Shown: positions 21,933-33,497, numbered from the stretch's first letter. The stretch is 64,000 bases of DNA from Chaenocephalus aceratus (GCA_023974075.1 CM043790.1:62001-126000), one strand, 5' to 3'. Program-made: numbers and translations. The notes: generated from the letters alone by a model not told the origin.

Positions 21933-23845
21933 CAGTGTTGGGCAAGTTACTTCCAAAATGTAATATATTACATTACTTATTACTGTCTTTTGAAAGTAAT
22001 AAGTTACATTACAATATTACTGTCTCTGAAATGTAATGAGTTACACTACTTTAGTTTGATTTTTTTTTTTTTAGTTACTTTCACCAAAATAACCTCAAAA
22101 GAATGGCTAGTTATTTTAAATGCTGAAATGTAGTTTAGTGCAGCTCATTATGCATCCAGTGACGGGCCATGTGGTTTAGCATAACAACTGTGTAGGCCCT
22201 TAAGGCTACTAACAACTTGTATTACACAGCTTAGTTGAATACTCCATTCTGATTGTAAATTCTTAACATGTGACACGTTGTTAATACAGTACAGACCGCT
22301 GTCAAGGACTATGATGAAGGTTGCTAAGGAGGATCCAGAAAGAGAAAGGAAAAGAGGTTAAAATACGGAGCGCTGGACGTCAGATAAATCACCAGAAGAA
22401 GGCAGACAGGAAGTGAATAATAACAGGGCACGGAATGGGCTCTGTAGTGTGTTTAGTATGTGGCCGTGTGCAGGCCCGGCTCCAGAACAACATGACTCAG
22501 GGTGCCTCTGAGGTTACAGGGGGGCAGCAGTAGTGGCCGGAAACAGCAATGAAACATAGCATCGATGGTCCCAATGAACAGATTATGGCCTTTATTATGT
22601 TTTGAAACCAAGCAAGTGAGAACATTTCAAGTGAGTTAAAAGTGCAATCCTGAAATATCTCATATAGTCCAAAGTGGACTGTGGCAAAGAAAAGCACAAC
22701 AGCTTCAAAGCTACTGATAAAACAAATGAGAACATTTTGTAAATCAAGGCAAATATTATTTGAACCAGCTCATGGTTTGAAATGGCAAACATTGAAAAGC
22801 AAAAGTATTATTAAAACCATGTACTAAACATCACCTTGGCCCCATCATATACTCTCGGAAGAGAATATTTACTGTACTTGAAAACTGGATCACATCATCA
22901 TCATGTGAGGTGACTTTGTGACCTGGAGAACATTTCAGCTGCAACATCAGCTCGTTGATAAGCTTGGGATATGAGATCTTTTTGTAGCCATTCGTGGTGA
23001 AGGCATCTGTGCTATTGTGTGCATTATGTTTGACCAACATTTCTACAGGCATGGCAGAGTATGGCACTATTTTCACATGAATATTCTAGCCCTTGTCTAT
23101 TTGTATACCACGATGAGCTGCAAAATGACCGCCTAACCCCACTGTACAGGCGGGTACTTGTTTAGATCTACCTGGGCAGGTTCTGTTTCGCCGTGGTATC
23201 CTGGCTGGCACCTGCGGGCCGCAGAAGGGCGGCTAGTTTCGGGCGACGAAGACTGCTGCTCCAGGGTTGAGGGCGGCGAGTCAGGCGGGAGTGAGCTAGT
23301 GTCCACAACGGAGGGTAACGTGATGTCCCATCTGACCTGTTGCTACGGTCTGCAGTAGACGCAGTGTTGCTGGCGTTTAGTGATGGTTGCTTTAACCATG
23401 TTCGTATAAATGATTATCCACAGATGTGTGTCACTGCTGTGGAAGCACTTTGGAAATGATGCACGCGCAGCGGAGCAGGTCACGCGCACCTGACACCATT
23501 TGTTGTTAGTATTTTTCACTCCGTTCTCTTTTTTGAATAGAGGGTGAATAACATTCAACTGCCCCGAAGATCCCGACGCGAAGCCTGAAGGGTAAACACC
23601 AGGTTTACTAATCTACCCGCACAATTTGTCTGGTGTCGGAATGTCTCGCTATGTTAGTACATTCTTAAAAAACAAAACACCATTTAATTTCGGGTTAAAA
23701 TGTGTTGTAACTGCGTTACTGAGCATTGTAACGGGTAGTATATTACCCACATTTCATAAGTAATGCGTTACATTACTTCGTTACAGCAAAAAGTAATATA
23801 TTACTGTAACTCCGTTACTTTTGTAACGCGTTACACCCAACACTG
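21933..23845. mobile_element. hAT element (CAGTGTTGGG termini) with perfect 8-bp duplication
   Basis: The left end is CAGTGTTGGGCAAGTTAC. The right end is the complement of CAGTGTTGGGTGTAACGCG. CTAGTAAG is duplicated exactly at 21925-21932 and 23846-23853. Subterminal TAATATATTAC/GTTACATTAC motifs match a large fish hAT family. On the minus strand near 23170-23330 a Ser/Pro-rich frame (VDTSSLPPDSPPSTLEQQSS) looks like a remnant transposase N-terminus. No catalytic domain remains. It lies between the ppfibp2 stop codon and the 48-bp array. Confidence 0.9.
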
Positions 23846-24091
23846 CTAGTAAGGCACAGGGTGGGGTTCAGAGGAGCAGGGAGGAGGAGGCTGAGGTATC
23901 ATTGGCAAGCAGAGAAAGCCGAGCAGAAGCAGTGACGGCTGATGGTTGAGAGAAAGAGCTTTGGTATTGTAATGTTGCTGTCACAACTGTTATCTTGGCA
24001 ATTGATCATCTCTGCTCTCGTCCATCCCAACCCGGGCCCTGGGGCAGTCTGACTCTCGGTCCAGGACTGCGCTCAGACCCATGAAGCCAGC

Positions 24092-24235
24092 TTAGGGCTG
24101 CACCTGCACTTCATCGTTCACTGCAGGCACTCCTGACCGAGGCAAGGACAACTCTATTGGACACACGTAGTCTTTGGATTCATCTGGCCGTCTCCTCCTG
24201 AGATGAGTCAAGTTAGTGAAGCCCAACTTCTTTGG
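24092..24235 (-). CDS. ppfibp2: ppfibp2 terminal coding exon
   Basis: Acceptor TTTATTTGCAG is followed by PKKLGFTNLTHLRRRRPDES, KDYVCPIEL and a short tail ending VQVQP and TAA (24092-24094). The KLGF...DES.DY.CP block is conserved in liprin-beta-2. The tail after it is about 20 residues, shorter than the mammalian C-terminus as I recall it. No minus-strand AATAAA was found between the stop and the hAT element at 23.85 kb. The 3'UTR may extend into it, or the signal is non-canonical. Confidence 0.92.
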   Translation of the reverse strand, partial: PKKLGFTNLTHLRRRRPDESKDYVCPIELSLPRSGVPAVNDEVQVQP

Positions 24236-24450
24236 CTGCAAATAAAAGAGAAGAAAAAAGGACATGACGTTCAATCTTCACTGTTGGGAAAATACTGAAT
24301 GTACTCTTCTAATATCAGAGTAGCACATGATAACAAAGGCCCTACGTAGCTGTGTACGTAACAGGATGTATGACTACATAGAAGAAGCTCATGAGACAAT
24401 GTGTTGAACACATGATAGCTATGTTCAACGATTAAACATGATGACACGGC

Positions 24451-25338
24451 CCCTAGGTTCTCAAACTTTTTTTTTTTTCTCCAAAGGGGGGCTTTGGAGG
24501 AAAAAAAAAGTCGGGCTCAGTGGCGGCGCCAGAGATTTATTTTGGGGTGCTTGACGTTTCATAGAGGGTACTCAAACATTTAGGGTTTCCCATTAATGTA
24601 CCAGTCGCTACAGTGGAATTTTCTACTGCAACACTCCCCACGCATATACAGGGGTAAAGTGCTATTTTTATAGGTGGTGTGTGGACCTCACATAGGGGGG
24701 TCCGGGGGCAAGCCCCCCCGGGAAGATTTGTTTTTAAATATTGAAGTTAAAAGCATCAATCTGGTGCACTTTGAGAGCAACATTAAGAGATCTATGGATA
24801 CATCTCTCAACACCCATTTGAAACAGAACTGTAAACAGATTTACTATTTCTTTATGGATATTTTACAAATCACCCTTTTAAACTTTATTCTTTTTACTGT
24901 TTTTCATTTATTCTCTTATTTTTTTATAACTATAATGATCATTATAAACGTGTGCCTCGGAAATAATTGTTTATATTAATGGTGACCAAAACGTTTCAGA
25001 CCCACTGAGATAACTTAGACTAAAGTTAACTATCTAAACACTGAGAGAGTCCTTTAGTTCAATGAGCCTCTCAGTCTGACAGGAGAGGACTCTCCTCCAC
25101 TTTGTTGTTGAAAAAACTCCTTATATCCGTTAGCGTAGCTCGCTAGCACCAGAAGCTAACAACAACGATCTCCGGTACCGGTGCGTTCTCTCTCTCTCGC
25201 GAGCTTTAATGAAACACAGAGACCCGTAATAATACTGTACTGCATCATATTATTTTCGAATCAATCATTTTTCAAATTATGATTTTTTTATAGCCATTTT
25301 TCCTCCTGGTCTCTCGCGCCCCACTTTGAGAACCACTG
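24451..25338. mobile_element. hAT element with damaged left tip
   Basis: The right terminus is TTGAGAACCACTG. The left reads GGTTCTCAAAC, missing its first bases. CCCTAG lies at the left junction and CCCTAGGG follows the right end, consistent with an 8-bp duplication. A nested segment at 24690-24820 (GGGGTCCGGGGGCAAGCCCC onward) matches 5242-5370 in inverted orientation. Located in the last ppfibp2 intron. The rest of that intron, 25350-26150, holds no supported feature. Confidence 0.65.
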
Positions 25339-26153
25339 CCCTAGGGAGATAGGAATATGACTGTAGAGAGATAGGCATGTGACTGTCATGTTAATTGCTT
25401 ACGCAGGCCTTAGCTAATCTGAACCAAGGTCAGAATACTGCTTTGAACCAGTATTCTCTCATCTTGTGACTATAACACTCTCTTGTATATAAGGCATGTC
25501 AAGGACTCTATTCGGAGAACTATTTGTCCCATGCAACCTCTGTGTGCGATGACTACTTCCATTCTTGCAAGGATAATAAATACATGTATCCTGATATTGA
25601 AGCTAAAGCCGGTGACGAGTGATATTTTGCTAACATTCACACACAGCACAACACACTTTGAATTGAACCGTCCTAGAATTGGAAGCATTGGGAAGACACT
25701 TTAAAGTGCCTGGGAATCAGTGTGGGGGTCCAGCACACCTCTCAAGATTACAGTCCACAGTCCGTACTTGGTCTGACTATCCGGTGCCCAAGCCAAGTCC
25801 CTACAGACTTAAACATTTACTGTACATAGTACAGTATATGTGAATACATGTATATGTCTTAGAGGTTTTTCTCTCCAAGTGTCCAAGTTCAGGATTGGAT
25901 CAACATTGTTGTGTTATGGTGGATTATTCTGCACAGAAGGACCCACAGTGGAGGGTTTAAAGCACTCCCATACTTCAAAGTAAGTCTGTGATAGCAGAGA
26001 ATGCTGTCAGAGGCTCGGAGCTTCAACTGTGTTGACACACCCAGGTCTTACCTCAGATTAAAGTGCCTTTTTTCAGCATGCAGGAAGAGAGGGGCAAGTT
26101 CTTCATGTTCCATTCCAAACTGTAAACTGTTGCTCGCACATGCATTATATTAC

Positions 26154-26342
26154 CTTGACTTTAGCTGTGATGCTGAGTGGGGTGTTCCCCACTGCCTCTG
26201 TGTACACCTTCTTCTCGAGGTGAGCCTCTGCTCCCACCAGGTTGTTGAAGTTGGTTGTTAGGTGGCGTCTCAGCAGTGTTTTCTCCGGTGGGATGTTTAG
26301 CAGCATGGCCAGCGTTTCTGGGTTAAACCGAGGCTCCAACAT
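26154..26342 (-). CDS. ppfibp2: ppfibp2 exon: C-terminal half of SAM3
   Basis: A 63-codon exon in phase 0 at both ends starts MLEPRFNPETLAMLLNIPPE, continues KTLLRRHLTTNFNNLVGAEA and ends SITAKVK. Acceptor ACTCTAG, donor AAG|GTAATA. This is the most conserved stretch of liprin-beta. Confidence 0.95.
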
Positions 26343-26417
26343 CTAGAGTAAAGACACATTTAGGAGGCTTTCTGGAGAATGTCCTTAAACTACAAACAAG
26401 TGATATTGTGCACTCAC

Positions 26418-26543
26418 TAGCAGCCCTCCATGCACGCCACTGCCCCTCAGGTTCGGAGCGTACTCTGCCAGGTCCACAGATCTTAACCACTCCATGACTC
26501 GGTGGTTGGACCACTGGACAACCTCACTTGGAGCCAACTGGTT
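26418..26543 (-). CDS. ppfibp2: ppfibp2 exon: start of SAM3
   Basis: A 42-codon exon reads NQLAPSEVVQWSNHRVMEWL then RSVDLAEYAPNLRGSGVHGG and LL, nearly identical to vertebrate liprin-beta-2. Donor CTA|GTGAGTG. The acceptor is immediately preceded (on the plus strand, followed) by a long CA tract, so its polypyrimidine tract is the TG microsatellite. Confidence 0.96.
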
Positions 26544-26547
26544 CTGT

Positions 26548-26549
<2 letters not shown>

Positions 26550-26604
<55 letters not shown>

Positions 26605-26623
26605 CACACACAGACAGAGACAT

Positions 26624-26681
<58 letters not shown>

Positions 26682-26760
26682 ACACACACACACACACACA
26701 CCACACACACACACACAATCACACACAGACAGAGACATGCACACGCACACAACACACACA
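26550..26760. repeat. (CA)n microsatellite with CAGACAGAGACATGCACA interruptions
   Basis: About 200 bp, directly against the SAM3 exon acceptor on the minus strand. The interruption CACAGACAGAGACATGCACA occurs twice, suggesting segmental duplication within the array. Confidence 0.95.
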
Positions 26761-26913
26761 ATATGCTCAAATTTAACAAAACAAATGAACAAGTAGAATA
26801 AACAGTGTAAATTAATATTTCAAAATATCATTTAATAAAAGTTGAAAGTCTTGATTGACAGCCAGAGTGGTGTCGTTTCCAAACAACACCACTCTCACAC
26901 AGCAAACACCTAC

Positions 26914-27036
26914 CTGATTGCTGGGCCTGCGTTTGAGGCAGTTGGAATTGAACTTGTTGACGTGAAGAACATGAATGGCACTCTTGAGGCTGAGGTGATG
27001 CAGCTGGCTGGTCACTTTAAGGAATAACAATTCATT
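26914..27036 (-). CDS. ppfibp2: ppfibp2 exon: C-terminal half of SAM2
   Basis: A 41-codon exon in phase 0 reads NELLFLKVTSQLHHLSLKSA and continues to VNKFNSNCLKRRPSNQ. Acceptor TTTTCTTTTCAG, donor CAG|GTAGGTG. The sequence is diagnostic for liprin-beta-2. Confidence 0.95.
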
Positions 27037-27262
27037 CTGAAAAGAAAAGAAGAAGTACAACAAAGAAAACAGACAAAAAGCATTTACTCAAAGTATAAAA
27101 GTTACTGGTATGTCAACTTTAATCCATAGCGCAAACATGTGTTTCAAATCCTTATGTTATCAGAAAATAAACCAGAATGTGATGAATCCTGGTTTACCTT
27201 TAAAGCAATGTGCCAATCAGCTGTTATTCGATCACACATTTGATGAACATTGCAAATCATAC

Positions 27263-27351
27263 CACAGTGAGGAACTGCAGCATCTGCCCATCAACTCTTC
27301 CTTCATTAAACTGGTCTTTGTATTGAGGGAGCCCGATGTCATCAAGCCAAC
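27263..27351 (-). CDS. ppfibp2: ppfibp2 exon: start of SAM2
   Basis: WLDDIGLPQYKDQFNEGRVD followed by GQMLQFLTV. The first two bases complete the Arg codon of the preceding exon (VTR). The donor is GTG|GTATGA and the acceptor TTTCAAAG is a less common but valid AG. Its length (89 bp) matches the phases on both sides. Confidence 0.94.
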
Positions 27352-27433
27352 CTTTGAAACATAAAATATCCGTTTTAAAGTAAGGCAACTTCAGATGAAT
27401 ATTTTATTATGAGTGTGTGTTGGAAGTGCGTAC

Positions 27434-27545
27434 GAGTGACCCAGATGTAATCGAGCTCTGCAGACTTATCAGGCTGTTTGCTGCTGATCGTCTTCATGGC
27501 CAATTGGAGCTTTTTCCTGTGGAGCGGATTCTTTATCGCCGGCTC
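27434..27545 (-). CDS. ppfibp2: ppfibp2 exon: end of SAM1 and linker
   Basis: EPAIKNPLHRKKLQLAMKTI then KQPDKSAELDYIWVT. The KNPLHRKKLQLA core ends SAM1 in liprin-beta. Usual family members have ELGIK; here the start is EPAIK, an unusual substitution in a conserved turn. 112 bp; ends in phase 1. Confidence 0.94.
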
Positions 27546-27579
27546 CTGGAGACACAGCGACGGAAAACATGTCTTCACC

Positions 27580-28405
27580 TTTTGAGAGATACTTAAAAGT
27601 AGCAATACTAAATTGTTTAAATATTCTGTTCCAAGAAAAAGTCCTGCGTTCAAAATCTTACTTAAGTAAAAGTATACAAGTATCAGCATCAAAATATACT
27701 TAAAGTACCAAGTAGTTTGAGCTTTTTAAAATAACTTTATATACTGCTGCTGGATATCTTAACGATTATTATAAGTCAATGTTTATTTAACAGATGATTC
27801 ATATTTTGTGTTAGCTAATATTCTGAATATGTAAAGTAATTCAAGCAAAAATGAGATGGAGTATAATGTAGCATAAAATAAAAATACCCAGTACTACCTC
27901 AAAATCGTACTTAAGTAGGACACTTGAGAAAAGGTACTTCGTAATTTTCAATCATTGAATATTAATGATTTATTATTGTGGTTTTTGTATTCCTTATTTT
28001 ACCTTTACTTTACCAGGATAGGTCTCATTGAGATACAAATCTATTTTCTAAGAGAGTCCTGGCCCAAGATAACTGAACACAATCACAATCATAACCCAAT
28101 CACAGTCAGAGGAAGACCAGCCAAAGCATTTACAGACCCAGCAGCCTGCTTCAGAGTCGCTTTGAGTCTGTTTACAGAAACCAGCTGTTAACGCCATCAA
28201 TGTGAGCCAATTTAGACACTTAAGTATTACAGGAATGCACCACATCATAAAACATACAAATGTGTTCTTTATATATAAAAACTAAATACATGTAGTGGAG
28301 TAAAACTACAATGTTTGCCACTGAAATGTAGCAGAGAAAATAAAATGGTAAAGTACTAGTATTTTAAAGACATGCTTAAGTACAGTACGTTCTGCCTCCA
28401 CTGCC
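27580..28405. mobile_element. Tol2-like hAT remnant
   Basis: Repeated AAGTA/TACTT motifs (CTTACTTAAGTAAAAGTATA, GTACTTAAGTAGGAC) and a right end TTAAGTACAGTACGTTCTGCCTCCACTG are typical of Tol2/hAT subterminal regions. The left terminus is degraded. The following 28410-28670 is a plus-oriented relative of the dispersed repeat at 9.1 kb. Confidence 0.5.
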
Positions 28406-28409
28406 CAGC

Positions 28410-28670
28410 TGTGTCTTGTCCTGTGATTACCCTTCTGTGTATTTAGTCTTGTCTTGTGCTCCATGTCGGTTCGTTGTCTTTCCTGTCACCCTCTATGTTT
28501 GTCACTATCGGGTTTTGTCTGGATGCTACCTGGTGCTACCTGTTTATAGATTCATGGTTTTTGTTTTGTTTTTCATTGTCAACAGCTTTTTGTAATTAAA
28601 GCTCACCTTTTGTTACACTCTGAATCCCGCTTCTCCTCAAACTGCATTTGAGTCCTAATAATCCCGAATT
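28410..28670 (+). repeat. Dispersed repeat related to the 9.1-kb and 13.2-kb copies
   Basis: It contains GTCCTGTGATTACCCTTCTGTGTATTTAG and ends ACTGCATTTGAGTCCTAATA, the same general layout as the minus-strand copies at 9062-9445 and 13150-13330. Confidence 0.45.
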
Positions 28671-28932
28671 CCGACAGAGAGTGAATGAACTAACTATGAT
28701 CCTGGTGACATGAAACAGAGGCTGGGGGTCTAAGGTGAGCAATCTGATCGTGATAAAGGCATTAAGCATCATGGATCAGCCAGGTAGGGAGCGAAACAGA
28801 TTTGACAGGCTGAATGGAAGATTATTTGTAAGGTAGACCAACAGATCCAGACAGACGCATTAATTATGAAAAAATGCAGCATACACAGTAGTTGGTCTGC
28901 ATGTGTGTGTGTGTGTGTGTCTGTCAGTGTAC

Positions 28933-29085
28933 CTTCTCTATGTCTTGCATGGTGGAAGACAGTAGAGTAATCACCACTGGTGACCCAATGGCAAGCGAGG
29001 ACGCCATACTGGCCGAGTCCCAATTTCCTCCAGCCAGTCACACACCTGCTCTTTGCTCCACGTACAAAAAGGCATCTTCAGATCT
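28933..29085 (-). CDS. ppfibp2: ppfibp2 exon: SAM1, with two single-base insertions
   Basis: It opens DLKMPFCTWSKEQVCDWLEE IG in one frame, continues LGQYGVLACHWVTSGD in a second, and ends LLSSTMQDIEK in a third, exactly as liprin-beta SAM1 would if two bases were extra. They lie near 29011-29019 (GGGACTCGG) and 28964-28973 (GATTACTCTA) on the minus strand. The exon is 153 bp where phase and homology predict 151. Splice sites (TGTCAG and AAG|GTACAC) are intact. Sequencing error is favoured because every neighbouring exon is clean. A true lesion would remove SAM1-SAM3. Confidence 0.88.
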
Positions 29086-29276
29086 CTGACATGGAACAAA
29101 TAAAAAAAAGATCAACAGAGAACAGAGAATCATGTTTAAAGATTAGACTAATGGACCTGGAGGCCACATACAGTTTTAAAGTGTAGGACTCAAGCTAATA
29201 TTAGCCGTTTTCTGTTCCAAAAAAAAAGCCCACAATCGAGTGTGTAGCGGAGTGCTCACTTTATGAAACATTAACC

Positions 29277-31174
29277 TGTTAAAACCCCGAGCCTGTTTTC
29301 AGGTCTCAGGCTCAAAAATGACATTCCCCAGAACAATGACCATATCTTCCATTCTAAAAGGGTTAAATTAATAATCTTTTTTCTCAAAGCAAGGTTACAC
29401 CTGTGAGTTGGATGTAGAAGTGTCAGAATCAATATAGATGTTTTTATTTTAAAGTAAATTCAGATTGAACACAGTAAAAAAATGTCAATTATTGTTAATT
29501 ACTTATAGTGAAAACCACCCCTTGAATGATGGGATGGTAGACTAAAAGCTTTAGGAATTCAAACTACAACATATAAGTACCTGTATCATGATTGATGCAC
29601 AACAAGTGAAATTTGACCTTTTTAGGAGAGATTTTAGCACACAAAACCCACTTCTGGGGTCATTTGGTGGATATGACCTATCTCTGGCCCCCTTGTTCGA
29701 TTTTGCTGATTGACATCTCTTTTCTAACCGTCAGAGTCAATGGAATCGAGGGGAACTCCCACATACTCCTTATTTGGTTATGTGTGTGTGTGAGACTGCC
29801 GCCGCATAGCCAAGACCGGAAGCTGTGATAACTCTGGTGGCTACCATTAGCAGCTAACTTTTACTCTCTCCGATTTTTACATAAAAATGGAATTATGGAC
29901 TATAAATAAAACAAATTATTACCCAGACACATTATCAACCTATGGATTAACCGATTCAGAGCCGCGTTTTTTTCTCGTTTTAAATGCCATTGAACAAGTC
30001 TTTTGATCAGAATGACAGCTGGGTCATTCTACAGAAAAGGTGGAATCTTGGTGATACAAATCTGCCGAAATATATTCCTTCTAAAAACATCTAAAACCTG
30101 GTTAAATAGCAATAACTAACTCTTAACTTGATGATCCACAACAAGTAGAGCTTAAATATTTTTATTATTTTTATTATTTTTATACAAAGCTTATTTGTAT
30201 AGGAATGTCACTGGTGTTACGGTTACCAGGAAGAAGAGTAACACCAGTGACAATTTGGAGAAAACACTACCATTTTAACAAAATGGCTGCAATGTGTCAG
30301 AACCAAATATGGCTTCAGTCAATATCAAAATATTTTAACTCTCCAATACTGTACATACATTTTCTCCATTCAAATGTTCACCCCTAGGGCTATGCAATGA
30401 GTAACACTAATGACAGACTTGAAAGACACATGTACAATTTGAAGATAAAATGACACCTTTAACAAACAAAGTAAGAATTATCTGACTTTCTTATGTCTTT
30501 GTCCACTGCACTGCCTCAAAATGATCTCTTGTTACAGGAGGCACTTCAGAGACAGTACATTATTTCAAAATAAAGCGTTTTGTGTAGCAGTAACACCATG
30601 ATGTAATTTTGGGTGACTGATATTTATTTGATATTATTAATAATAATTTGCGTTATTCAACATATAATGAATGTGAGTATAAGGTCAACGTCATGTATTT
30701 TGGTGTCTGCAAAAGTAAGTGACAGCATTTCCACCTTTTCTGTAGAATGACCGAGCTACGGTGAGAGGATCTCCCGTAAAGCTACGTAAGTAACGTGTTG
30801 TGATGTCTGAGTTTGCTTCCCCTGTCGCGAGTTCGGATCACTTAGTGATGATATATATACCTAAATGATCTGTGGAACCTCAGCTTTAATCGGATATATT
30901 GTATATGCAGCTACGATAAGTAATAAGGGTATATTTTATCTTGAGTTCTGTGCCAAAGTGCGTTATCATTTTTCGCTCAGGGGTCATTTAGATGCTTCTT
31001 ATGAGACTTGTGTTTTGTTTTGGTAAACATGGTTTGTATCGTCAGTTAGCTGAGATTATTCCCGTTAATCTGGTATAACACATTAATAGGTTCTTAAATA
31101 TTAAGATCCCCTGAGACACAGTGTCGTGAGCAAAACAAAAAAAGGACCCGCCGAGGGGGTCCTTGGGCTTAACA
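29277..31174. mobile_element. Possible DNA transposon with TTAACCTGTTAA-like ends
   Basis: The left sequence TTAACCTGTTAAAACCCCGAG and the right sequence GGTCCTTGGGCTTAACAGGTTTT are roughly inverted. They enclose about 1.9 kb with a nested MITE at 30022-30752. No transposase. The outer boundaries are tentative. Confidence 0.35.
30022..30752. mobile_element. Nested MITE with perfect 24-bp terminal inverted repeats
   Basis: GGTCATTCTACAGAAAAGGT plus GGAA at 30022-30045 is exactly reverse-complemented at 30729-30752. It is about 731 bp and non-coding. AGCT occurs close to both outer ends and may be part of the target duplication. Confidence 0.8.
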
Positions 31175-31360
31175 GGTTTTAAGAGGAACATCGCAAACAT
31201 TGAGAGTAGAGGCTTCCAGTGCTCCCCTGAAGTCTTAGAGTGATAAACATTTGAAAGAAAAGCTGTTGTGTGAATGTCATTGGTTATCCAGGCTTCCAAG
31301 CAACTCTAGAAACAGCTGAACAACATTCATCAATAATAACATCAAACATATTATTTAGAC

Positions 31361-31717
31361 CAGTGCTTCTCAAAGTGTGGTCCGCGGACCACTGGTGGTC
31401 CGTGAGCGCCCCCTAGTGGTCCGTGAGTATATTGGTAACATTTCATATTTTAATAAATAAATATATTTAAGTTGTCCACACCCTCGCGGGAATATCTCCG
31501 CAATGGAGCAAGCTTAAGTTTCACTTCCGATTGCATGAAATAGCCCAGCGCAACACCTTCGTCACACATGTTGCCACTTGTTTGTACCATTTTCAGGCGA
31601 TTTATAATCTGTTCTAGAAAAACGATGTGTTTTTTTATATTTGTGGAGTTAGGTGGTCCGCGAGTGTTTTTTTATTGGTTAAGTGGTCCTTGGTATGAAA
31701 AAGTTTGAGAAACACTG
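31361..31717. mobile_element. 357-bp hAT MITE
   Basis: The left end CAGTGCTTCTCAAAG and the right end complement of CAGTGTTTCTCAAAC are typical hAT termini. Inside are repeated GTGGTCCG(T/C)GAG motifs. Flanks ATTTAGAC and ATAGACAA are only partly alike, so the duplication has decayed. Confidence 0.7.
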
Positions 31718-31799
31718 ATAGACAATATCACTGCTGTTGTATGACAGATTAGCTGTGCCCCCTCGACTTTTTCAACCATTAACACCTACCGGAATATGC

Positions 31800-33240
31800 T
31801 TGCTCTCACACTTTGTCTGAATGAGTTCACTGCTCGGTTTGACAGCACCAGGACAGTGATGTTGGGAGATCAAATTCACACTCACCGGGAGCAACATCCA
31901 GTGTCTGTCCGGATGATCTGCTCGATCAAAGTGGCTTTTTGCTCTTTGTTATGAAGGACAACTTACAGACACGTAAAAAAAAAGTGAAAATATTTTCAAT
32001 TGGATGTGCTGCAAAAAAGGCGAGTATGGAGAAAAGACCCAGGCGGTCAGAAGAAGACGCGATGTGAACATGGAGCCTTACTGGAGGGCTATGGGACTTA
32101 ACAGGTTAATAACTGTTCATCCTCAAGGTCTTTAGAAGGCACTGACCAAATTTGAAACTGACAGATTAAAACTGTCGGAGGTGTTTTGTTTGTATACCAG
32201 CTGTAAAAAGTCAAACAAATAGGCCAAAACATCACACTAAATAAAAAAATTCTAACTGGCCGAATTCTTGTTGGTTTTAGAGAATGAATACCGGTGAATA
32301 ATCAGTGATGCAGAAAATCTGATCAAGCGTACTGTTTTATGTTATTGTTATTTTAAAGGAAGTTACATTGTACACACTTTTTTTCACTTTTCCTCCCCCT
32401 ACTAAGTGTGTATTTAGTTGTATTATACAGTATAATAGTCTTCTCTGTGTATTTCTCCACATTGGCTCTTAAAAAGAAAATCCTACAAATGTGCATGGAG
32501 CATACATCAATAATGTGCTACATTTTTCATCAGTATGATGTTTACTTGCATATGAAGTGCGGTAAAATTCCTTCCAACCCTGATTTCCCCACTTTGGTCG
32601 TTTTTGTGACTGATTTGCTAAAGTGTGTTTTAAACGGCTTGTATAATGCAGCTTTAACAGATTCTCAGTCTGTTGGTAGATATCCCAAATAATAATAACA
32701 AATTGATTCAAGTGTTAGACCAAAATGCAGTTCTTGAGTATAACATTTAAATATGCTGCATCAAGTTTAAAGTTTAAGAACTGCATAATGTGCAATTGTC
32801 AAGTTAGAATTAAATTGGAGGCACAGATTGCATCGAGTGTACTTCAAATAAATAACATTTGACAGGAATACTACATTTCTTCCAGTATTCCTTTCTTATT
32901 TGCAGTATAAGAAAAATCAATATTGTAACAAGGCATAACTCAGTGGTCATTGATCGTTTTTCATGCTGTCGAAGAGGCAGGTGATGCACCTATTATTTAT
33001 GAGAACATGCATGGAGGCTCAGGAAGGAATCTGGGTAAACAGAGAGACCTAACAACCACCTTTGCAGTACCCATTACTTTAATCAGGGGTTTTATTTGTG
33101 TCAAGCCAGCTAAGTCAAAGAAACCCTGGCTCTGTTTAACAGGCTTGTTAAACTTCTGTACCTCCTTCCAAACATACACAATGGATCAGCCTTATTTGTT
33201 TTTACTTGCTTCTCAGGGATCCATGAAAAAAAAATCTATA
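31800..33240. other. ppfibp2 intron with no recognised feature
   Basis: AT-rich intronic DNA between the SAM1 exon and the RATAGPRL exon. I found no additional exon. Splice phase does not require one. Confidence 0.45.
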
Positions 33241-33269
33241 TACTGTATGTAAGTATAAATGTGTTATAC

Positions 33270-33389
33270 CGTGGGTTCCCTGAAGGGGCCAGTCTTGGTC
33301 CAGCTGTAGCTCGGAAACCCCCCCTCTTGAGCTCTCCCAGCTCGGGGTCGTGACCCTGGGCAGGACTGCCTGATTGGCTGTGACGTATC
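33270..33389 (-). CDS. ppfibp2: ppfibp2 exon: RGG-RATAGPRL block
   Basis: IRHSQSGSPAQGHD, then ELKRGGFRATAGPRLAPSG and NPR. It matches the liprin-beta linker block preceding SAM1 (human form RRGGLRATAGPRL). Acceptor TTGTCCCCAG. The donor CACG|GTATAAC leaves two bases of an Arg codon that the SAM1 exon completes. 120 bp; phases agree on both sides. Confidence 0.94.
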
Positions 33390-33497
33390 CTGGGGACAAC
33401 AGAAACACTTGGTTTTAGGGAAATATATCCCTGAACGTCACATCTGTGTGTGGTGTCTGTATGTATATATATATACAGAGAAGTCTTTAAAACATAC

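Noticed and set aside
19931..21956. Long open frames (up to about 450 codons) on both strands
   Set aside because: They are produced by a stop-free 48-bp tandem unit. Several frames are open at once and there are no splice sites or homology.
26385..26796. Cys-Val and Thr-His repeat proteins around 26.5 kb
   Set aside because: Translations of a CA microsatellite. Only the short ppfibp2 exon part is real.
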